64,000 bases of DNA, from assembly GCF_022427145.1 (NCBI RefSeq), contig NZ_JAKSXN010000005.1, positions 62,001 to 126,000 of the forward strand, read 5' to 3'. The notes below the pieces were generated by a model that saw nothing but the letters and a program-made list of their open reading frames with translations, had not been told where the DNA came from and searched no databases. This stretch comes from Paenibacillus timonensis (GTDB lineage Bacteria > Bacillota > Bacilli > Paenibacillales > Paenibacillaceae). Shown here one piece after another: positions 33,518 to 43,008 of the stretch. Position 1 is the stretch's first letter. The number at the start of each line of letters is the position of its first letter. Both the position numbers and the translations under genes were made by a program.

Positions 33518-34268
33518 GCCGTTCCGCATGATGAATTTGATTGAAGATCACCCGCGGCACTTCCTCGAGCGAAGTGACCGTGTGCATTTCCGCATCTCCG
33601 TCATGCTGGAGCTCCACGATGTTGTACAGCCACTCGTTGGGAATTTTGATATAGATCGCTTTGATCCCGGCGGAAAGGGCCGGCATGACATCGGTGCGCA
33701 GACTGTTGCCGATCATCCAGGTACGGGAACGGTCAAACCGCCGCGTGAGCAAAATGTCTTCTAAAGCTTCGGCATTCTTGTGCTGGCGAATGTAAATCCG
33801 GTCCTGAAAGTAATCGGCCAGCCGCATCTGCTCGATCTTCCTCTGTTGAATCACGGTTTCGCCGCCGGTGTACAAATGGAGCTCATGGCCCTGGCTGCGC
33901 AGCAGATTTAACGTTTCGACCATCCCGGGATACGGCTCGATCGGCTGCTCATACACGCTCAGCCCCAGCTTCATCAGCCGGTCTTCCTCTTCGGGAAGCA
34001 GCTTCCGTCCCGTCAGCCGGGTGTAATATCGGTAGGTGTCAACCAGCGATTCGGGAAAATGCGAGCTGGCAAATCCGATTTGATGGACGCCGGCAACGTC
34101 GATTTCCGTTTGTTTCCCGCGGATTTCTTCCGTAGCGATGCCGAACGGCTTGAACCAGTCGGTAAGCAGGTCGGCAAATTGATCCAGAATCAAATCGAAA
34201 TACTTATTGCAATGGACCAGCGTATCGTCCAAATCAAACAGGATTTGTTGATGCAAAGCGTTATTCAT
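33501..34268 (-). CDS. HAD-superfamily hydrolase
   Basis: A 255-residue phosphatase-like HAD protein. Motif I is ILFDLDDTLVHCNKY, motif II the Thr in LHLYTGGE, motif III a Lys in YIRQHKNAE, and motif IV WMIGNSLRTDVMPAL, where the GxxxxD acidic residue is present. The cap is an insertion between motifs I and II. Its substrate is unknown; similar ones act on small phosphates. The stop codon lies within the convergent terminator. Confidence 0.86.
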   Translation of the reverse strand: MNNALHQQILFDLDDTLVHCNKYFDLILDQFADLLTDWFKPFGIATEEIRGKQTEIDVAGVHQIGFASSHFPESLVDTYRYYTRLTGRKLLPEEEDRLMKLGLSVYEQPIEPYPGMVETLNLLRSQGHELHLYTGGETVIQQRKIEQMRLADYFQDRIYIRQHKNAEALEDILLTRRFDRSRTWMIGNSLRTDVMPALSAGIKAIYIKIPNEWLYNIVELQHDGDAEMHTVTSLEEVPRVIFNQIHHAERQKRTL

Positions 34269-34374
34269 TAGCGGGTCACTCCTTTATCCAAGAAACGCTT
34301 GTCTCTACGTATAATTCTATCCTAACACATGGGGAAGCGTCCCGCCAAAAGCAACCAGTCCTCCTTCTGCACTA

Positions 34375-35292
34375 CTACAGCCGGATGTAGGATTCAAGAA
34401 ACATCTGCAGCTCCGCCGCGCCGTCCGGACGGATACTGAACTTCTCCGTGTCCTGGGCGAGCAGATGGATGCGCAGCAAGCCGGCGACCCGAAGGCGCAT
34501 CAAATCGTGCATCAGCTGTTCCTTGGGCTCGCCCAGATCCCGCAGCATCTCCTGCATCGACTTCGGCTCGTCGGCGACGTAGCGGAGGAGGCGCAAACGC
34601 TGCGGTTCGGCCAGCGCCCGGGTCAGACGTTTGAGCACCATCGGCGGCTCGTCCTCGTCGAGTTCCGGTATATCCAAAGGATACTGGATAAACAACACAT
34701 TTTCGTAGAAGACGTATGTATTGATCGGACGAAAATGGATCGAAGGGGTCAGCACGACCTGCGTGATCGGCTTTAGGGGCTCCAGCACCAAACCGCCGGA
34801 GGCGTATTCGATCAGGGCGTCGGTGTCCATCTTTTGCAGCAACGTGTGTTTCTCGGCAGCATCTTCCTCCAGCAGCGAGAGAAACTGGTTTTCAATCGGG
34901 CCGAAATAAAGGCGCTGCCAGCTTCTCAGCAACGGGATGTAGCTGCTGCGAATCCGTTCTATTGTCTCATTATTCACAGTGGGAATGTAGGATTTTGTGC
35001 GGTGGCAAAGGGTGTCGACGGGAGTCTCCGCCATCTCGTTCAGAAAACGCGATACCTCGCCAGCTCCGTTTCGCTCCAATGCCCAAACGAACAACACGTC
35101 GTAGTCGGTAAACGGATACTGGGCCGCATCGGCGAATTGCCGCCGTTCTTCCGGCGTCAGCCGGGCATCGATTTCGGCGATCCAATCCGCCCCGACATCC
35201 AGATTGTTCACCCATTTTTGCGTCGCATATATCATAAAGCTGCTGATCAGTTCGTAGACCAAGGAATGGTCCACTTTCACATCATAGGCCAT
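34375..35292 (-). CDS. ArsR-like HTH regulator with large N-terminal domain
   Basis: A 305-residue protein. The C-terminal 100 residues form an ArsR-type winged helix (VLKRLTRALAEPQRLRLLRY, then DEPKSMQEMLRDLGE). The first 200 residues are an uncharacterised mostly helical domain found on ArsR-like regulators in Firmicutes. GGGAGGTT lies before the ATG. It is divergent from the MFS transporter gene at 35455 and may control it. Confidence 0.8.
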   Translation of the reverse strand: MAYDVKVDHSLVYELISSFMIYATQKWVNNLDVGADWIAEIDARLTPEERRQFADAAQYPFTDYDVLFVWALERNGAGEVSRFLNEMAETPVDTLCHRTKSYIPTVNNETIERIRSSYIPLLRSWQRLYFGPIENQFLSLLEEDAAEKHTLLQKMDTDALIEYASGGLVLEPLKPITQVVLTPSIHFRPINTYVFYENVLFIQYPLDIPELDEDEPPMVLKRLTRALAEPQRLRLLRYVADEPKSMQEMLRDLGEPKEQLMHDLMRLRVAGLLRIHLLAQDTEKFSIRPDGAAELQMFLESYIRL

Positions 35293-35339
35293 GATAGAAC
35301 AAACCTCCCAGAGATCTTAGCATTCAGATTCATTATGGC

Positions 35340-35368
35340 TTGTTAGGGAGGGGATTGTCTACTATAAT
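35340..35368 (+). promoter_or_regulatory. Promoter of the MFS transporter gene
   Basis: TTGTTA (35340-35345) and a perfect TATAAT (35363-35368) are 17 nt apart, about 85 nt before the start codon. Confidence 0.75.
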
Positions 35369-35406
35369 GTTTAAGGATTATTCGCAAAAGATCATTTGGG
35401 GAAAAG

Positions 35407-35437
35407 TCGTCGAATTTTCGACGATTTTCTTTGTTTT
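35407..35437 (+). promoter_or_regulatory. Hairpin in the MFS leader
   Basis: TCGTCGAA is followed after two bases by TTCGACGA and then TTTTCTTTGTTTT, a small terminator-like hairpin between the promoter and the ribosome binding site. It may attenuate expression; the loop is tight and the stem short. Confidence 0.4.
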
Positions 35438-35454
35438 ATAAAGGAGTGCTTCGT

Positions 35455-36654
35455 TTGATTACATGGACAACAAGAACCCATCGATTATTCTCGCCAACCT
35501 TCATTCTGATCGCCGTCATTATCATCGCCGGACTCAGCCAAGGGCTGCTGCTGCCGGTGTTGTCTATTTTTATGGAAGAAAGGGGAATCTCCTCCTCCAT
35601 TAACGGACTGCATGCCGCAGCTTTATACGTTGGTTCGTTTGGCATGTCGCTGGTCGCCGAGAAGCTGCTGCGGCGCACCGGATTTAAGCTACTGCTGCTG
35701 AGCGGCGTCGTGCTCGTCATGCTCGCCTTGCCGGTATTTCCGCTGGTCTCGGATTTGCGGCTGTGGTTCATTCTGCGGCTGCTGGTCGGGATCGGGGACA
35801 GCGCGATTCATTTTACTTCGCAGCTCTGGATCATTTTAGTGTCGCCGCCGGAAAAAAGAGGGCGAAACATCTCGCTCTACGGGATGTCCTATGGGCTAGG
35901 CTTCAGCATCGGACCGCTTGGCATCCGTCTCTTGGAATTCGGGCATGCCGTACCGTTCGTGATGTTATCCATCTTGTTTTTGGCCATCGTGATCCTTGCC
36001 GCCGTATATTTGCCCGATCGTGCGCCTGAACCGGTTCGCCAGGAGGAAGCTGGCGCTCCGCGCAAAATTCCGCACATCTACCGGCTCGCCTGGTTTGCCT
36101 TGTTGCCATCGCTGCTTTACGGCTATATGGAAGCTTCCATGAACAGCAATTTTCCGATCTACGGCTTGCGGTCAGGCCTTAGTGCAGCGGATATCGCGGC
36201 GTTGCTGCCGTTTTTCGGCATCGGCGGGTTGATCCTCCAGCTCCCGCTTGGCATGCTCAGCGACCGGTACGGCCGCAAAAAAGTGCTGATGATCGCTGGA
36301 TTGACCGGCGGTCTCCTGTTTTTGGCCGTTCCTCTGGCCGGCAATCACTTTATGGCGCTGTTGCTCTTGTTCATGGGGGCGGGCGGCCTGGTGGGTTCGT
36401 TCTTCTCACTGGGCTTGGCGTATGCCGCGGACTTGCTTCCGCGCCACCTGCTGCCGGTGGCCAACGTGATCGCTTCCTTCCATTTCAACTTGGGGAGCAT
36501 CGTGGGCCCGAATCTAGGCGGAGCAGCGATGCAACTGGGGGCAGCACCGCTGTTATTCATTCTTCTGGGCTCGGCGTATTTGCTGTTTTCCGCGTCCGGG
36601 TTGGCATTCAGGTTGCAATCAGGCAAAAAAAGCGCAAATATGAACAGGCTGTAA
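35455..36654 (+). CDS. MFS transporter
   Basis: A 399-residue transporter with about 12 hydrophobic segments; motif A of the second half is LGMLSDRYGRKKVLMI and the first half ends in a polar central loop (about 180-200). Drug or metabolite efflux is likely but the substrate is not evident. The start is TTG at 35455, 7 nt from AAAGGAG; the frame is open to 35431. It has its own promoter and lies divergent from the HTH regulator. Confidence 0.85.
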   Translation: MITWTTRTHRLFSPTFILIAVIIIAGLSQGLLLPVLSIFMEERGISSSINGLHAAALYVGSFGMSLVAEKLLRRTGFKLLLLSGVVLVMLALPVFPLVSDLRLWFILRLLVGIGDSAIHFTSQLWIILVSPPEKRGRNISLYGMSYGLGFSIGPLGIRLLEFGHAVPFVMLSILFLAIVILAAVYLPDRAPEPVRQEEAGAPRKIPHIYRLAWFALLPSLLYGYMEASMNSNFPIYGLRSGLSAADIAALLPFFGIGGLILQLPLGMLSDRYGRKKVLMIAGLTGGLLFLAVPLAGNHFMALLLLFMGAGGLVGSFFSLGLAYAADLLPRHLLPVANVIASFHFNLGSIVGPNLGGAAMQLGAAPLLFILLGSAYLLFSASGLAFRLQSGKKSANMNRL

Positions 36655-36767
36655 TGGATTTTCGCCGGTTTTTCCAATACACTAAAGGGTAAAGAAAAAG
36701 CATCGTAAATTAAGCGTTTGTTCAGAACGTTTTGAACAACCTCTTAGAGCAAAAGGAGAAATCGGAC

Positions 36768-37502
36768 ATGATCAGAGTCAACCACTTGCAGAAATCGGTG
36801 GATGGGAATAAGAAGAAAGTGCTCCGCGACGTGACCGTCCAGTTTGGGGCCGGGGAAATGATCGGCGTGGTCGGGGCGAGCGGCAGCGGTAAAAGCATGC
36901 TTCTTCGCTGCCTGGCGCTGCGTGAACGCTGGAACCGGGGAGATTATACCTGGAACGGGGATAAGGTGATCGAGGGCAGCGGGCGCGGTTCGCAGAAATA
37001 TCGCTCCCAATGCGCTTATCTCGAACAAAATCCCTCCCTGTATCCCGAAAAAACCGCGCTAAAGAACGTCTTGATCGGACAAGCCGGGCAAACGCCGCTG
37101 CTGCGCCGCCTTACCGGGATGGTTCGTTCGGACGATTACATGGGAGCGATGGACGAGCTGGAGAAATACGGCCTGCTGGACAAGGCTCACGTGAATGCCG
37201 GCAAGCTGAGCGGCGGCGAACGCCAGCGCGTGGCGATCTGCCGGGCATTGGTGCACGGGGCGAGCTTCCTTTGCGCGGACGAGCCGGTCGTCGGTCTCGA
37301 TCCCAGATCGGCGGAACGCGTACTGGATACGTTAAAAGAGCTCTGCACGCAGCAGAATATGATCGTGATTGCAGCATTGCCGCTGGAATTGGCGGAGCGT
37401 TACTGCACGCGGATATGGGGTCTCCATGAAGGAGAACTTAAACTTGACGTATCCGGACGGCGGTTGACGATGGAAGATAAACGTTTGATTGATATGGTAT
37501 GA
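36768..37502 (+). CDS. ABC transporter ATP-binding protein lacking the H-loop histidine
   Basis: A 244-residue ATPase of the PhnC/amino-acid ATPase kind. Walker A is GASGSGKS, the signature is LSGGERQRVAICRAL and Walker B is FLCADEPVVGLDP; the Q-loop Gln is in AYLEQNPSLYP. At the H-loop, where an invariant His is expected, the sequence reads MIVIAALPLELA, with no His. No permease is encoded nearby. ATG 36768 follows AAGGAGA. Its stop overlaps the FG-GAP lipoprotein gene as ATGA, so it belongs to a four-gene operon with a two-component system. Confidence 0.85.
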   Translation: MIRVNHLQKSVDGNKKKVLRDVTVQFGAGEMIGVVGASGSGKSMLLRCLALRERWNRGDYTWNGDKVIEGSGRGSQKYRSQCAYLEQNPSLYPEKTALKNVLIGQAGQTPLLRRLTGMVRSDDYMGAMDELEKYGLLDKAHVNAGKLSGGERQRVAICRALVHGASFLCADEPVVGLDPRSAERVLDTLKELCTQQNMIVIAALPLELAERYCTRIWGLHEGELKLDVSGRRLTMEDKRLIDMV

Positions 37503-38773
37503 AACGAGTGATGAGGATGTTTACCAAAAGGAGGTTCGCCGCTTGGGCAAGTGCTTGCTTGCTCCTGATCCTGAGCGGCTGCAGTTTTATAAGCGATCCG
37601 AAATCCTTAATGCAGACGCCGCAGCTCTCCACCGATCGCGCCTCGCTGATCAGCGTCATCAAGGCCGAGCTGAAGGGCGGGGAAATCGTGTCGCCGCGGG
37701 ATGTCCGGAATATCAGTTCCATCCGCACGCCCGATTTGAATAACGACGGGATCAAAGAGGCGGTCGTGTTCTATGAGACACCGGATGAAGCGGTGCGGAT
37801 TCATGGGATGATTTTGGAGCATCAGGGGAACTCCTGGGCGTTAAAGGTGCGATTCGACGGAGAAGGACAGGTGCTGGAAACGTTCGATCTTCTGGATCTG
37901 AACGGCGACGGTAACCTGGAGATCATCGCCGGCTTCTCGAGCGGATCCGAGGAACTCCAAAAAGGGTTAACCGTATATACTTACGATGGGACCAAAGTCG
38001 AGAAGGCGATCGCGCTGCCGTATCATTATTTTATGGTAGACGACCTGAACAAGGACGAGATCCCGGACATTACGGTCGTCAATTTAAAGCGCGAGCAATT
38101 TGCGACGGTGACGACTTATCAATATGACGGATCTTTTAAGGAATTAAGCCATCTGGAACTCGACGACCCGATCAGCGAGTATTATAATGCGGTCAGCGGT
38201 AATATTACGCCAAACCTTAAGGGGATCATACTCGACGCAACAGTAGGAACCCACTCCGCTTTTTCGACGGTCATCGTCATGAAAGACGGGGAGCTCATCA
38301 ACCTGCTGCCTTCACAGGACATGACGCTAAAAGGGTATCCGATCCTAAGCGGCGACGTCAATAACGACGGCTTGCTCGAAATCGGCATGCTGGAGAAGCC
38401 GAAGGGCTGGGAATATATTTCGTTCGATGAAATTCCTTGGCTGTTTTCGTATTATCAGTGGGATGAGAAGGATGGACTTAAATTCGTGATGCAGCAGTAC
38501 ATGGATATGGCCGGACGTTTCTACTTCAACTTCCCGAAAGAATGGCAAGGAAATGTGACGATCGATACGAAATCGGACAAAAACGAGCACCTGATTTTCG
38601 TCAAAATCGATACGAACGAACCGGTAGCCGAGATCCGCTTCTTTACGCTGTCGGAGTGGGAGCGGAACAAGTCGGATTGGGAACTGCTCGCTAGAGATGC
38701 GGATAAAGTGATCGGGTTCCTCAGCCATACGGATTTGAAAGTCAACAAAGGCGAGACGGAAATCAAGCGTTAA
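37499..38773 (+). CDS. FG-GAP/VCBS-repeat-like lipoprotein
   Basis: A 424-residue exported lipoprotein (lipobox LLILSGCSF). Three calcium-binding-type loops repeat in the body, TPDLNNDGIKEAV near residue 80, DLLDLNGDGNLEI near 137 and GDVNNDGLLEIG near 284, and DDLNKDEIPDITV near 180, which suggests a beta-propeller. Its gene lies between an ABC ATPase and a response regulator/kinase pair and all four overlap or nearly touch, so it may sense something for that kinase. The function is unknown. Confidence 0.82.
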   Translation: MKRVMRMFTKRRFAAWASACLLLILSGCSFISDPKSLMQTPQLSTDRASLISVIKAELKGGEIVSPRDVRNISSIRTPDLNNDGIKEAVVFYETPDEAVRIHGMILEHQGNSWALKVRFDGEGQVLETFDLLDLNGDGNLEIIAGFSSGSEELQKGLTVYTYDGTKVEKAIALPYHYFMVDDLNKDEIPDITVVNLKREQFATVTTYQYDGSFKELSHLELDDPISEYYNAVSGNITPNLKGIILDATVGTHSAFSTVIVMKDGELINLLPSQDMTLKGYPILSGDVNNDGLLEIGMLEKPKGWEYISFDEIPWLFSYYQWDEKDGLKFVMQQYMDMAGRFYFNFPKEWQGNVTIDTKSDKNEHLIFVKIDTNEPVAEIRFFTLSEWERNKSDWELLARDADKVIGFLSHTDLKVNKGETEIKR

Positions 38774-38802
38774 GCCGTTTTTTTGAAGAGGGGGCAACTA
38801 AA

Positions 38803-39501
38803 TTGAGTAAAGTGTTGATTTTGGAGGACGAAGAGTCCATCCGTAGTTTTATCGTCATTAACTTGAAACGCAACGGCTTCGATGTCGTCGAAGCAGCGGA
38901 CGGCAATGAAGCGTTAAGCAAGTTGCAGAGCATTCCGGACATCGACATTGCGCTCCTCGACGTGATGGTTCCGGGAATCGACGGTTTTGAGGTATGCCGC
39001 CGGATTCGCGAGACGAACGAACGGATCGGGATTATTTTCCTAACCGCCAAAGTACAGGAGCAGGATAAGGTCTACGCCTTGTCCGTCGGCGCGGACGATC
39101 ATGTCAGCAAGCCGTTCAGTCCGACCGAGCTGATCGCCCGGATCCAGTCGCTGCTGCGCCGCGTGAACGTCTACCGCGAGAGCAGCGCGAAGGTGACGTT
39201 TACTTCGGGACCGTTTACCCTGGATTTGATCTCCAAGCAATTCAAGAAGAACGGTCAGCTCATCGAACTGACCCCAACGGAGTTTTCATTGATCCAGTTT
39301 TTCCTGGAGAAGGAGAACACGCCGCTTAGCCGCGATTTGCTTCTGGATCACGTCTGGGGCAAGGAATATATGGGCGATCCGAAGATTGTGGACGTCAATA
39401 TTCGCCGATTGCGGCAGAAAATCGAAACCAATCCGTCCGAACCGGCTTTCCTGCAAACCGTGTGGGGGCACGGTTATAAGTGGAAAGGCGAGGGACAATG
39501 A
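38803..39501 (+). CDS. OmpR-family response regulator
   Basis: A 232-residue canonical regulator: LILEDEESI pocket, phospho-acceptor D53 in ALLDVMVPGIDG, Thr in IIFLTAK and K103 in HVSKPFSPTEL. The winged helix has LTPTEFSLIQFFLEK and VDVNIRRLRQKIE. The start is TTG, 8 nt after GAGGGGG. The kinase gene overlaps its stop as ATGA. Confidence 0.92.
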   Translation: MSKVLILEDEESIRSFIVINLKRNGFDVVEAADGNEALSKLQSIPDIDIALLDVMVPGIDGFEVCRRIRETNERIGIIFLTAKVQEQDKVYALSVGADDHVSKPFSPTELIARIQSLLRRVNVYRESSAKVTFTSGPFTLDLISKQFKKNGQLIELTPTEFSLIQFFLEKENTPLSRDLLLDHVWGKEYMGDPKIVDVNIRRLRQKIETNPSEPAFLQTVWGHGYKWKGEGQ

Positions 39502-40943
39502 TCAAGAAAGGGATTGGACGGCAAATCGTCTTACATTATTTCATCGTTGTATTCGTAACCTTGTTTATGGTCGAGATCATTTTTACGCTGGCCATTCGCA
39601 TGTATTATTACGATACGATCTATAACCATATGTCCAATCACTCCATGTGGGCCTCCGATTACTTCCAGAAGTTCGTCCGCTTGAACGCGGAAGGGGACCC
39701 GGACTATTTTACGGAGATGCTGCGCACCTTTGAACTCGATAACACCGAGCTGATGATCCTGGATCGCAGCGGCGAAGTTAAGGCAAGCACGAACGCGTTC
39801 CAGGCGGACAAAGCGATTCAGACCAGCGATGTTCCGCAAGCGTTGGCCGGCAGCGTCGGCAAGTGGATCGGCCGGCAGCCGGCGACCGGCGAACTGGTGA
39901 TGGCCGTGTCCAGGCCGCTGCAGATTCAAGGCCAGACGCAATATATCGTCCGCTACGTCACCTCGATGGAGTCAGTCAATTCGAAACTGCTAAATCTGAC
40001 GTTTATGTCGATTGCCGTTTCGGTAGCCGTACTGGCCCTGGTTACGCTGTTCAGCATCGGTTTGGCCAACTCGATCGTTAAGCCCATTAATAATATACGT
40101 GCCGTGTCGGCGCAAATGGCTCGGGGGAAATTCGATGCGCGGATCAAGGGGAATTACCGGTACGAGTTGGGTGAGCTGGCTGCAACTCTGAACTATATGG
40201 CCGAGGAGATTGTCCGAAGTAATCAGATCAAGGATGATTTCATCTCCTCCATTTCGCACGAGCTGCGCACGCCGCTTACCGGGATCAAGGGCTGGAGCGA
40301 AACGTTAACCTCCGGAGGCTTCGATCCCGAGGAGACGAAAATCGGAATGGGGATTATCGCCAAGGAGACCGATCGCTTGATTGGACTCGTCGAGGAAATC
40401 CTTGATTTCTCCAAGCTGCAATCCAATGAGATGAAGCTGGTGATCGGCGAGGTGAATCTGAAGGAGCTGCTGCAGGAGACGATGTTAAACGTCTGGGCCA
40501 AGGCCGAACAAAAGCAAATTCAGTTAAAGCTCGAAGACCAAACCGAAGGCAGCGCCATCATCAGGGGGGACGGCAACCGTTTGAAGCAGGTGTTCCTGAA
40601 CGTCGTGGACAATGCGATCAAGTTCTCCCATGAACAAAGCTGGATTCATCTGGTCATCAAGCGGTTGGAAGACGAACGCGTGCGGGTTGAAGTTATCGAT
40701 ACCGGCATTGGCATCAGTGAAGAGTACTTGAACAAAGTCAAGGATCGTTTCTTCCAGGTGAATCATCAGGGAGGCGGTACCGGATTGGGACTGGCGATTA
40801 GCCAGCAGCTGGTCGAACTGCATCAGGGAGAAATGGAAATTCAAAGCGAGCTTGGCGTTGGGACGACCGTTTCCGTGACGCTGCCGCTCTTAAGCGATAC
40901 TCCAGGAGCTGGCTCTACGGACGAGGCGCAGACCAAGCTATAA
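39498..40943 (+). CDS. Sensor histidine kinase
   Basis: A 481-residue kinase partner of the regulator before it. Two membrane helices (about 11-33 and 168-190) flank an extracellular domain of about 130 residues, then HAMP, the dimerisation domain with H254 in SISHELRTPLTG, and an ATPase domain with VFLNVVDNAIKFS, VIDTGIGISEEYL and GGGTGLGLAISQQL. The upstream FG-GAP lipoprotein and ATPase are probably its input or output. Confidence 0.92.
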   Translation: MIKKGIGRQIVLHYFIVVFVTLFMVEIIFTLAIRMYYYDTIYNHMSNHSMWASDYFQKFVRLNAEGDPDYFTEMLRTFELDNTELMILDRSGEVKASTNAFQADKAIQTSDVPQALAGSVGKWIGRQPATGELVMAVSRPLQIQGQTQYIVRYVTSMESVNSKLLNLTFMSIAVSVAVLALVTLFSIGLANSIVKPINNIRAVSAQMARGKFDARIKGNYRYELGELAATLNYMAEEIVRSNQIKDDFISSISHELRTPLTGIKGWSETLTSGGFDPEETKIGMGIIAKETDRLIGLVEEILDFSKLQSNEMKLVIGEVNLKELLQETMLNVWAKAEQKQIQLKLEDQTEGSAIIRGDGNRLKQVFLNVVDNAIKFSHEQSWIHLVIKRLEDERVRVEVIDTGIGISEEYLNKVKDRFFQVNHQGGGTGLGLAISQQLVELHQGEMEIQSELGVGTTVSVTLPLLSDTPGAGSTDEAQTKL

Positions 40944-40979
40944 AAGAGAGAAGAAAGCCAAGGAAAGAGGGGACCTGGG

Positions 40980-41522
40980 GTGAAGCAGCCGATGGATGCC
41001 GTGGAAACGGCTCAGGGGACGTTAACCGTTACGTTAGCGGGAGAAAACGATTTGGATGAGGTGCGGCAACTGCTGGTAGAAGCCGCAAACTGGATGCAGG
41101 AGAACGGCGTTAAACAGTGGAATCCGCAGCAATTTACGCCGGAATTGATCCGGTCGTATTATGAGGAACGGGAAATCTATTTGCTGCATGACGCGGGCAA
41201 AAGGGCCGCGATGTTTACGCTGCAGGACTCCGACCCGGACTACTGGGGAGAACGCAATATTCCCGGTTACAGTTATCTGCATCGGCTGACGATCCGGTTG
41301 CCGTATCGCGGCCGCGGGCTGGGCGGCGATATTTTGCGTTATGCGGCAAAACGTTCCAAAGCGTTGCAGCGAACCGGCCTGCGGTTGGATTGCTGGAATC
41401 AGAATTTGAAGCTGAACCGGCTGTACCAAAGCTTAGGGTTTCAGCCCCAGGGAACGGGCAGCTTAAACGGCCGCGAATTCAATCTGTACCAGTTGGATTC
41501 AAGCTTGTATCAACAAAGCTAA
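40980..41522 (+). CDS. GNAT-family N-acetyltransferase
   Basis: A 180-residue acetyltransferase. SYLHRLTIRLPYRGRGLGGD is the beta4-alpha3 acetyl-CoA binding block and LRLDCWNQNLKLNRLYQSLG the C-terminal signature. The GTG start has GAGGGG about 8 nt upstream. It follows the kinase gene by 36 bp and may be cotranscribed. The substrate is unknown. Confidence 0.85.
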   Translation: MKQPMDAVETAQGTLTVTLAGENDLDEVRQLLVEAANWMQENGVKQWNPQQFTPELIRSYYEEREIYLLHDAGKRAAMFTLQDSDPDYWGERNIPGYSYLHRLTIRLPYRGRGLGGDILRYAAKRSKALQRTGLRLDCWNQNLKLNRLYQSLGFQPQGTGSLNGREFNLYQLDSSLYQQS

Positions 41523-41549
41523 GCAAGCGTATCGGTTTATAGGTATGCC

Positions 41550-41601
41550 AAAAGGGGCCGCCTCGAAAGATCATCCATGTCTTTCGAAGCGGCCCCTTTT
41601 T
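41550..41601. terminator. Bidirectional terminator between GNAT and glgC
   Basis: AAAAGGGGCCGC pairs with GCGGCCCCTTTT, with a second inner stem CGAAAGA/TCTTTCG, and A/T runs on both sides. Confidence 0.9.
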
Positions 41602-41604
41602 CGG

Positions 41605-42825
41605 TTACGAGAGCAAACCTTCGGCCCGAAGCCGCGGGGCGTTGTCATAAACCTCCTGTAGCAGACGCGAGGGCTGCGGCCGGTTCATCGGTTTGGCGAA
41701 CACGGTCTCGAAGGGGGCGACGACGCTGATGTCTGCAGGGCCCGCTTTGATGACGGCACCGTCTTTGATGACGGCTCCTTCGCCGATGATGGCTCGCTCG
41801 ATCTGGACGTTGCGGCCAATTTTGGCACCCGGCATGATGACGCTGTCCTTGATCCGGGAATACCGGCCGATTTCCGTACCGCTGAAGATCACCGATCGTT
41901 CGGCAAATCCTTCTAGCGAGCAGAAATCATGAACGAGGGAGGAGGGGGCATGGTGGTTCCGTTTTTTTACCAACCCTTGCAGGACCGGGCGTTCCCGCGT
42001 GAACATCGGCCAATCTTCCCGTTGAAGCTTCCATTCGGATGATTCGGCGAGCAAATCCATATGCGCTTCCCACAGGCTTTGTACGGTCCCCACATCCCGC
42101 CAATAGCCCTTGAATTCGTAAGCGTGCAATGGCTCGCTTCCCGCCAGCATTTTCGGAATCAGATCCTTGCCGAAGTCATGGCTGGAGTTAGGATTGACCG
42201 CATCTTCCTCCAACTGTCGCTTCAGGAACTCCCACTCGAACAAATAGATGCCCATGGACGCGAGGTTGCTGGTTGGTTGCGGCGGTTTTTCCGCGAATTC
42301 GGTAATGCGGTTCCGTTCATCCCTGGACATGACCCCAAAACGGTGGGCTTCTTCCCAAGGTACTGGCATCACCGAAATCGTCGCTTTCGCTTGGTGACTA
42401 AGGTGGAAATCCAGCATGTGACGGTAGTCCATATGGTAAATATGGTCTCCCGAAAGGATAAGGACGTATTTGGGCGAATGGCCGTCGACGAATGCCATGT
42501 TTTTGTAAATGGCGTCCGCCGTCCCCGCATATTCCTCTACGCCTTCCCGGAATGCGGGCAGCAGCGTGATCCCGCCATCCTCCGAGTGAGTCAACTTCCA
42601 GGGTTCGCCTTCGCCGATGTGCTCATGGAGCGAGGCCGCTTCGTATTGCGTAAGAACGCCAATCGTGTCGATCCCGGAATTGACGCAGTTGCTGAGAGGA
42701 AAATCGATGATCCGGTATTGTCCGCCAAAGTGCACGGCCGGTTTCGCCTGCTTGGTGGTCAGCGGAGACAATCTTCGTCCTTCCCCGCCGGCAAGAAGCA
42801 TAGCAATACAGTCCTTTTTCCTCAT
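41605..42825 (-). CDS. glgC: Glucose-1-phosphate adenylyltransferase
   Basis: ADP-glucose pyrophosphorylase, first committed step of glycogen synthesis, 406 residues. The nucleotide-binding N terminus is [20 protein letters not shown] with [18 protein letters not shown] and EFAEKPPQP are conserved active-site blocks; the C-terminal left-handed beta helix has hexapeptide repeats. ATG 42825 follows GGGAGGG; the open frame upstream to 42864 is unlikely to be translated. It is divergent from glgB-glgA, and no glgD lies next to it. Confidence 0.95.
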   Translation of the reverse strand: MRKKDCIAMLLAGGEGRRLSPLTTKQAKPAVHFGGQYRIIDFPLSNCVNSGIDTIGVLTQYEAASLHEHIGEGEPWKLTHSEDGGITLLPAFREGVEEYAGTADAIYKNMAFVDGHSPKYVLILSGDHIYHMDYRHMLDFHLSHQAKATISVMPVPWEEAHRFGVMSRDERNRITEFAEKPPQPTSNLASMGIYLFEWEFLKRQLEEDAVNPNSSHDFGKDLIPKMLAGSEPLHAYEFKGYWRDVGTVQSLWEAHMDLLAESSEWKLQREDWPMFTRERPVLQGLVKKRNHHAPSSLVHDFCSLEGFAERSVIFSGTEIGRYSRIKDSVIMPGAKIGRNVQIERAIIGEGAVIKDGAVIKAGPADISVVAPFETVFAKPMNRPQPSRLLQEVYDNAPRLRAEGLLS

Positions 42826-43008
42826 TTCATTTCCCTCCCGTATGTTTTTGTCTGTGTAGCACATACATTAAAGGATATAATGTAGTTGGAATAAATTATG
42901 GAAATCGAACGAAAATATTACATCATTTTATTGTAAATACTGAAATTTTTTTAGGATTGCTAAATTTTCTTGAAATTCATTTCTGATCGTGTAAGGGTGG
43001 TGGCATAA

